From assembly GCA_946480815.1 (NCBI GenBank), contig CAMLLB010000028.1, positions 1-48,241 on the forward strand: a DNA stretch of 48,241 nucleotides. Reading direction: 5' to 3'. Each line of letters opens with the position of its first letter. The first letter of the stretch is position 1. Position numbers and translations under genes: made by a program. Shown piece after piece: positions 43,401-48,241 of the stretch. The stretch comes from an uncultured Flavobacteriales bacterium (GTDB lineage Bacteria > Bacteroidota > Bacteroidia > Flavobacteriales > Crocinitomicaceae). The notes under the pieces are model-generated. The model worked only from the letters and a program-made list of their open reading frames with translations, searched no databases and was not told the origin of the DNA.

Positions 43401-46400
43401 TTCTGGATCCTGGATCCTTTCAACCAGGATGCAATGACCGCCACTCCGAATTTGACAGGTGGAGATCTGTATTTCAACTTGGGGAACGTTTCGGAAGATG
43501 TATTGTCGGATTCAAGAAAAAGTTTTGAAAATGGAATTCCGCCTTATGCCGGAGCAAATTATCCGGTGGTAATTACTCCATGGGCGAAAGTATCTACGCA
43601 ACAGGTAGTTGTAAATGCCTTTGACAATGATCCGAACTCGCGGGCGAACCAGGATGTTGGTATTGACGGATACAAATCGGTGGAAGAGCAAACTTCCTAT
43701 TCAAATTATGTGAATTGGGTGCAGTCCAATCCAACATTAACAGCAGATGCGAAAGCACGCATGATCGCCGATCCTTCAAACGATGATTACAACTTTTACC
43801 GGGATGATTTGTATGATCAGCAGCAATTGAATATTCTTCAACGTTATAAAAAGTATAACGGGATGGAGGGGAACTCTGCTACAACAGAAATGTCTGATAC
43901 GATGAATACCGATAAGTACCCGACTCAGGCAAGAAACACACCTGACTTGGAGGATATCAACCAGGATAACAACTTATCGGAATCTGAAGCATATTTCCAG
44001 TATAAGGTTAGTTTACGTCCTGCAGATATGGTTGTCGGGAAGAATCACATTACAAGTGTGGTAACATTTACTCCGCCAAACTCTACAAAATCTGAAAAAT
44101 GGTATCAGTTCAAAGTTCCGATCAGAGAACCGGAAAGAACAATAAATGGAATTCGTGACTTCAGATCGATCCGTTTCTTCCGTATGTACATGAAAGGATT
44201 TGATGAGGAAGTGATTGTTCGCTTTGCAAAATTGGAATTGGTTCGTGGTGAATGGAGAAAGTACCTATTGGATTTGACTACTCCGGGAGAAGTGATCCAG
44301 GTGGATCCGAACCTGACTACATTCAATATCGGGGCATTGAACTTCGAGGAAAACAATGAAAAAGTTCCGATCGGTTATCAGATCCCTCCTGGAATTCAAC
44401 GTGAAATAGACCCTTCTCAACCACAACAACGCCAGATGAATGAGCAGGCACTGACACTGGATGTGTGTAACCTTCAGGATGGTGATGCAAGAGCAGCTTA
44501 CAAGAATGTTCAGTTCGATGTTCGTACATACAAAAAGTTAAAAATGTATGTCCATGCAGAAGAAGTGGTAGCAAATACATTGCATGATAAAGATGTGACT
44601 TTGTTTGTTCGTTTGGGAACAGATTTCGTAGACAACTATTATGAGTATGAACTTCCGTTAGCTTTAACGCCTTGGTATACAAACAATGCGGATGCTGTTT
44701 GGCCGGAAGTAAATAATATGGAAATCATATTCCAGGACTTGTTAGACCTGAAAAAACGCAGAAATGATTTATTGGGATCACCTGGTTCCGGAATTGCGGC
44801 AAACGTAGAATATGTGATCGTAGACCCTGCAAATCCGGAAAGAAGGATCAAAGTAAAAGGTAGTCCGAACCTGCAGGGAATTAAAACGATTATGATCGGA
44901 GTTCGTAACCCGAATAAAAATCAGCCTTTGCCTTTTTCAGCGAGCGACGATGGACTTGCTAAGTGTGTCCAGGTTTGGGTTAACGAGTTGCGCTTAACGG
45001 ATTTCGTAGACGACGGAGGTTCGGCTGCAATTGCACAAATGCAGGTTCAGGCTGCAGATTTCGGTAGCTTCTCCCTTTCCGGTAATTATTCCGGTGTGAA
45101 CTGGGGAGCAGTTGATTCACGTGTTCAGGAAAGACAAAGAAATCAAAAGATCGGGATGGATTTCCAGACAAACCTGCAATTAGGCCAGTTCTTAGGAAAC
45201 AGACTGAAGATATCGGTTCCGTTCTTCTACGGCTATTCGGTTGGGATTATTAACCCGGAATACGATCCGTTCAACCCGGATATCAAATTGAGCTCATACG
45301 AGGGAGAGCAAAGAAGAAGCATTGCTAAAATCGCACAGGATTATACCGAACGTAAATCCTATAACTTCCAGGGAGTTAGAAAAGAGCGTGCGGCTGGTAA
45401 AAAAGCGCATTTCTATGACATTTCCAACTGGATGGCAGGTTATGGATACAGTGAAACATTCCATCGCGACTTTAACACGAATTACGATCGCACAAAACAG
45501 TGGAAAGGTAGTTTGGCGTATGCTTATACATTCGACAACAAACCGTTCGAGCCGTTTAAGAAGACCAAGTTTATGCAAAAATCCAAGTGGTGGGGACTAT
45601 TAAAAGAAACCAGCATCGGATACTTACCGAAAACGCTTGGATTTACGAATGACATTCAGCGAAATTACAACGAACGCCAGATCCGTAACACGATCGATAC
45701 ATCTGCAAGTGCATTCCAGTATAAGCCGGTATATGTTAAGAATTTCCAATGGAACCGCGGTTACCGTTTGGGCTGGGATTTGACTAAAAACCTGAAACTG
45801 ACATTCAATGCAAATAACAGAGCTATCTTCGACGAGGGTGATGGAGAAGTAAATCGCAGAGGGAATGATTCGTTGTATCGTGAATTCAAGGATACGATCC
45901 GCAAACAAATGAGAACATTTGGTAAGACCATGGATTACACCCATGATTATACCTTCTCTTATAACGTACCGTTTAATTTGATCCCGGCTTTAGATTGGTT
46001 AACCGGAAATGCAAAGTACACCGGAACATACAACTGGCAACGTGCACCGCTTGGTCAGGAAGAGTACGGAAATATCGTTCAAAACAGCCGAACGGTCAAT
46101 GCCACGCTTCAGGCGAACATGACCACTTTGTATAACAAAATACCATTCTTTAAAAAGGTCAATACCGGTGGTGCAAGAGTGACCCCATCACGACAAAAGG
46201 CAGCCGGGACTGATGACGGAGGAGCAAAACCGGAGGATAAAGGCAAAGAACCTGTTACGGAATTGAAACCGCCGAAACCATTGGATGAGATGACTAAAAA
46301 AGAACGTCGTCAGTGGGAACGTAAGAAACGCAAACACGAACGTCAGCAAAAACGCAAGAAGGACAATAAAGTGAATCCTGTTGCAGGCTTTGGTGCGCGC

Positions 46401-47795
46401 TTATTGATGAGTGTTCGAAATGTTTCCGCAACATACAATCAAACGGATGGGACCCTGTTACCGGGATACAACCAAAAAACAAGCGTACTTGGATTTAATC
46501 CTGCGTTCAGTTCCGGAATGGGCGGATTCATCTTTGGTCAGCAATCCTATACAGTTACCGGTAGAGAAACCGGTTATAATTTTGCGCAAACTGCTGCAGA
46601 TAAAGGTTGGTTAGTGGATAATCCGGCGTTGAACCGTCAGCATTCACTTACGCACAATCAAACATTTACTGCCCGTGCGACACTTGAACCGATGAAGGAT
46701 TTCACAATCGATTTATCGTTAAACAGAACCATGTCTGAAAATACAAACGACTTCTTCAGATACAATGATGTTTCCGAGCAGTTTGAATCACAAAGCCGTT
46801 TCCAGACGTCCACGCTTTCTTATTCAACGATCTCCATCGGAAGTGCGTTCGAAAAGCTATCTGCAGGATATGAATCCGGGAACTTCAAGCAGATGAGAGA
46901 AACAACGAAACAAGTATCTGAATTGCTTGGGGCTGCAAACGCCAATTCCAGTGGAAGCTCAGGCGGATACCGTGACGGATACAATATTTCTCAGCAGGAA
47001 GTGGTGATCGGGGCTTTCTTATCCTCTTACACGAATGGGAAAGTGAACAACAGATCAGTAAATCCGTTTGCTTCGATGCCTTTACCGAACTGGACAGTTA
47101 ACTACAATGGTCTGTCTAAATTTGAACGAATGAAAAAGATCACGAAGAACTTTGTAGTTCGTCATGCATATTCTTCCACAGTTACACTTGGACAGGTTCA
47201 ATCAAATCTGAATGCAACATTTGATCAAAACGGTTCGGCAACTGCACGTGATTTGAATGGTAACTTCATCTCTGAAAAAAATATTCAGACCGTAACTATC
47301 TCGGAGCGTTTTTCTCCGCTGATCGGACTTGATGCAACCTGGAACCTGGGTGGTAAAAAAGCAGGAAGCCAGGGCTTGATCACAAAATTCGAAATTAAGA
47401 AAGACCGTTCCGCAACACTTTCTTTAAATAACAATCAGGTAACGGAAGTATTAGGAAATGAGATCGTAATCGGAGCAGGGTATAAATTCCCGAAAGTAAG
47501 ATTACCATTCAAAATTGGTAAGAACAAACCGGAAAACCCGCTCAATATTCGTTTTGACTTCACATTCCGTGATAACCTGACAGTTATTCGTAAGATTGTT
47601 GAATCCACAGAACAGGCTACTGCCGGACAAAAAGTAATTTCGATCAAATCATCGATTGATTACAATATCGGGGCAAACCTGATGGTTCAGTTCTACTACG
47701 ATCAGGTGATTACCAATCCGAAGATTGCAACATCTTATCCGACAGGTAATATGAGTACAGGAATCCGATTCCGCTTTAATTTAGGAGGATTGTAG
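40431..47795 (+). CDS. sprA: T9SS outer-membrane translocon protein SprA (Sov)
   Basis: The 2454-residue protein is the pore of the type IX secretion system, a very large outer-membrane barrel through which tail-bearing proteins leave. The signal peptide (about 12-30, cleaved after Trp-Ala-Gln), aromatic strand pattern, and repeated Gly-Gln-Asp-Tyr-Thr-Val-Asp-Tyr-Asn-type segment (688-696) fit; Flavobacterium SprA is similarly about 2400 residues. No in-frame ATG exists between the stop at 40413 and the signal peptide, so translation starts at TTG 40431 (or TTG 40443). Residues about 1952-1983 are a Lys/Arg/Glu-rich hydrophilic insert. Four cargo proteins lie upstream. Confidence 0.95.
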   Translation: MEKILNANYTRVIQLFSAVVFCFVSLVFWAQTPPDTTLPFPITNPLDPTQNNPQTFDLGDPSGVKKSIVFDPVTGKYIFSETMGNTNMNYRNPSMMTLEEYLEYERQKSLKENWKDKIDAQTEEDRALEFPIKIPSKVFTSFFGSDEITIRPQGSIELAFGVNTSRYDNPILPVKQRKITRFDFQQQIQMNLVGQIGTKLKLSASYNTQAAFDFDNVTKLGYSGDEDQIIQRIELGNVSFPSFGALIPGSQTLFGAYAKLRFGDLTVDAIGASSKGKRTEINITGKAQVQPFEVTADNYEANRHYFLNLFFHDQYDAAMAQMPNVASETYVTRMEVWVTNKINNTENSRNILAFSDLGESQPQNQVGTPGGPPAPPFPSNQSNGLYNYLTAGPTSPIIRGFNGAVAELSSQTSTPGPFQQAIHYEKVENARKLSESEYTYNALLGFISLSQPLNNDEVLAVAYEYTYRGTTYQVGEFSTDGVAGQNALFLKLLKPTITNPTLKIWDLMMKNVYSIGAYQVDQNGFKLNIFYNNPETSVLAPILPYSGLDDKQIITLVEMDRLNVNNQQFSDGLFDFVPIMYNGQKAETGGTINTKNGRVMFSTTEPFGGVLKQKLMVNGMPETIANTIAYTELYDSTKTAAQQIPSKNRFVFKGEYQSSVTSDISLNALNVPEGAVKVTAGGIPMVEGQDYTVDYNLGRVKILNTGVLESNTPIKISIESNSVFGFQSKSMVGTHLNYRFSKDFNIGATWLRMMERPVTQKVDFGSEPYKNNVIGFDINYRTELPFLTKFIDLLPILSTKEKSFMTFKGEFAHLIPGTPKAISKSGISYVDDFEGSQSTIDLRTQSAWRLASTPQGQTDLFPEGSSKNLSNGYKRSKIAWYLIDPLFYQSNNLTPQHIKDDPSQIYDSRMRQVLQTDIFPNQQLTYGSIPTIQILELGYYPKERGMYNYDTTATIMNPDGTFNNPEDHWGGIMRSLTTNDFEQANVEYIQFWILDPFNQDAMTATPNLTGGDLYFNLGNVSEDVLSDSRKSFENGIPPYAGANYPVVITPWAKVSTQQVVVNAFDNDPNSRANQDVGIDGYKSVEEQTSYSNYVNWVQSNPTLTADAKARMIADPSNDDYNFYRDDLYDQQQLNILQRYKKYNGMEGNSATTEMSDTMNTDKYPTQARNTPDLEDINQDNNLSESEAYFQYKVSLRPADMVVGKNHITSVVTFTPPNSTKSEKWYQFKVPIREPERTINGIRDFRSIRFFRMYMKGFDEEVIVRFAKLELVRGEWRKYLLDLTTPGEVIQVDPNLTTFNIGALNFEENNEKVPIGYQIPPGIQREIDPSQPQQRQMNEQALTLDVCNLQDGDARAAYKNVQFDVRTYKKLKMYVHAEEVVANTLHDKDVTLFVRLGTDFVDNYYEYELPLALTPWYTNNADAVWPEVNNMEIIFQDLLDLKKRRNDLLGSPGSGIAANVEYVIVDPANPERRIKVKGSPNLQGIKTIMIGVRNPNKNQPLPFSASDDGLAKCVQVWVNELRLTDFVDDGGSAAIAQMQVQAADFGSFSLSGNYSGVNWGAVDSRVQERQRNQKIGMDFQTNLQLGQFLGNRLKISVPFFYGYSVGIINPEYDPFNPDIKLSSYEGEQRRSIAKIAQDYTERKSYNFQGVRKERAAGKKAHFYDISNWMAGYGYSETFHRDFNTNYDRTKQWKGSLAYAYTFDNKPFEPFKKTKFMQKSKWWGLLKETSIGYLPKTLGFTNDIQRNYNERQIRNTIDTSASAFQYKPVYVKNFQWNRGYRLGWDLTKNLKLTFNANNRAIFDEGDGEVNRRGNDSLYREFKDTIRKQMRTFGKTMDYTHDYTFSYNVPFNLIPALDWLTGNAKYTGTYNWQRAPLGQEEYGNIVQNSRTVNATLQANMTTLYNKIPFFKKVNTGGARVTPSRQKAAGTDDGGAKPEDKGKEPVTELKPPKPLDEMTKKERRQWERKKRKHERQQKRKKDNKVNPVAGFGARLLMSVRNVSATYNQTDGTLLPGYNQKTSVLGFNPAFSSGMGGFIFGQQSYTVTGRETGYNFAQTAADKGWLVDNPALNRQHSLTHNQTFTARATLEPMKDFTIDLSLNRTMSENTNDFFRYNDVSEQFESQSRFQTSTLSYSTISIGSAFEKLSAGYESGNFKQMRETTKQVSELLGAANANSSGSSGGYRDGYNISQQEVVIGAFLSSYTNGKVNNRSVNPFASMPLPNWTVNYNGLSKFERMKKITKNFVVRHAYSSTVTLGQVQSNLNATFDQNGSATARDLNGNFISEKNIQTVTISERFSPLIGLDATWNLGGKKAGSQGLITKFEIKKDRSATLSLNNNQVTEVLGNEIVIGAGYKFPKVRLPFKIGKNKPENPLNIRFDFTFRDNLTVIRKIVESTEQATAGQKVISIKSSIDYNIGANLMVQFYYDQVITNPKIATSYPTGNMSTGIRFRFNLGGL

Positions 47796-47796
47796 A

Positions 47797-48240
47797 ATGA
47801 ATATCCGTGCTGCCAGATTGGGAGATGAACAGGCAATTCATGGATTGATTTCCGAATTGGCGCTGTATGAAAAAGCACCGAATGAGGTCAGTAATACTGT
47901 TGAAAAACTGAAAGTAGATTTGTTCGTTGATGCAGTATGCGAAGCACTTGTTGTTGAAAATGATGCGCAGGAAGTAGTTGGGTTTGCATTGTACTATCAA
48001 TCGTATTCTACCTGGAAAGGAAGATGTCTTTATCTGGAAGATTTTTACATTCAACCCGAATTTCGACGAGGAGGAATTGGTTCCCGATTGTTTCATGAAG
48101 TGGTGGAAACCGCTAAAAAGTGGGGTGTGAAACGAATGGATTGGCAAGTGCTCGACTGGAATGAACCGGCAATCGAATTCTATAAAAAGCACCAAGCCGT
48201 TTTGGATCCTGAGTGGGTCAATGGCCGTTTGTTTTTTTGA
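47797..48240 (+). CDS. GNAT-family N-acetyltransferase
   Basis: The 147-residue protein has the GNAT fold with the acetyl-CoA loop Arg-Arg-Gly-Gly-Ile-Gly-Ser-Arg-Leu and the Leu-Tyr-Leu-Glu-Asp-Phe-Tyr-Ile strand, in the style of diamine/spermidine acetyltransferases. The ATG starts 1 base after the sprA stop codon, so it belongs to the same transcription unit. Substrate not determined. The TGA at 48238-48240 closes it just inside the window. Confidence 0.9.
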   Translation: MNIRAARLGDEQAIHGLISELALYEKAPNEVSNTVEKLKVDLFVDAVCEALVVENDAQEVVGFALYYQSYSTWKGRCLYLEDFYIQPEFRRGGIGSRLFHEVVETAKKWGVKRMDWQVLDWNEPAIEFYKKHQAVLDPEWVNGRLFF

Positions 48241-48241
48241 T

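Noticed and set aside
40573..47647. Many antisense frames inside sprA
   Set aside because: Shadows of the sprA coding sequence; no independent start or family evidence.

Overview
The window looks like chromosomal DNA from a member of the Bacteroidota, most likely Flavobacteriales; a Fluviicola/Crocinitomicaceae-type genome would fit but is not proven. Reasons: a type IX secretion (T9SS) translocon gene (sprA), four secreted proteins with T9SS C-terminal sorting tails, Omp28 and TlpA proteins, an ECF sigma/membrane-partner pair, promoters of the TTG-N19/20-TAnnTTTG type, few Shine-Dalgarno sequences, and a fused malic enzyme-phosphotransacetylase next to ruvA and sprA.

Layout. (1) 1-3902 is an AT-rich accessory stretch: an 11-bp tandem repeat carrying a start codon, a small lipoprotein, a truncated and an intact copy of one small membrane protein, decayed coding debris, a membrane-anchored protein of unknown function, and a convergent 464-aa protein with a possible Asp...Gln-x-Lys nuclease core. 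(2) 3903-11498 holds a YciI-like protein, an alpha/beta hydrolase, a lipoprotein with one haem c motif, an ECF sigma factor translationally coupled to an inner-membrane/outer-membrane-barrel partner, another lipoprotein and a small secreted protein. (3) 11932-17219 holds a CPA2 cation/proton antiporter with RCK_C domains, an FAD amine/amino-acid-type oxidoreductase, a DUF1295 membrane protein and a ComF-type phosphoribosyltransferase, with four related palindromic repeats spread between the last three. (4) 17715-21106 is nrdB-nrdA, the class Ia ribonucleotide reductase. (5) 21397-28588 has a very large outer-membrane protein, an M1 metallopeptidase lipoprotein divergent from a biotin carrier protein, and a small conserved protein. 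(6) 28727-31907 is a minus-strand operon tlpA-like / DUF6029-like / Omp28-like. (7) 32246-37445 has three tandem paralogous T9SS cargo proteins, a sirtuin and a large Omp28-like T9SS cargo. (8) 37570-48240 is one tight transcription unit: maeB, ruvA, sprA (non-ATG start) and a GNAT acetyltransferase.

How it works together: sprA encodes the outer-membrane channel through which the four tail-bearing proteins would leave the cell. The tails of the three tandem paralogues are almost identical at DNA level, while the rest of the genes has diverged. Several proteins (TlpA-like, both Omp28-like proteins) carry CxxC thioredoxin-type motifs and suggest extracytoplasmic thiol chemistry. Intergenic spaces are full of perfect palindromes and terminator hairpins; some are plain rho-independent terminators, others look like members of repeat families. 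I see no tRNA, rRNA, CRISPR array, transposase or phage gene. No complete, well-supported new system is evident; the best candidates for a second look are the convergent pair at 1687-3902, the start-codon-bearing repeat at 1-54, the stop-codon-overlapping repeats at 15283-16503 and the homogenised T9SS tails.
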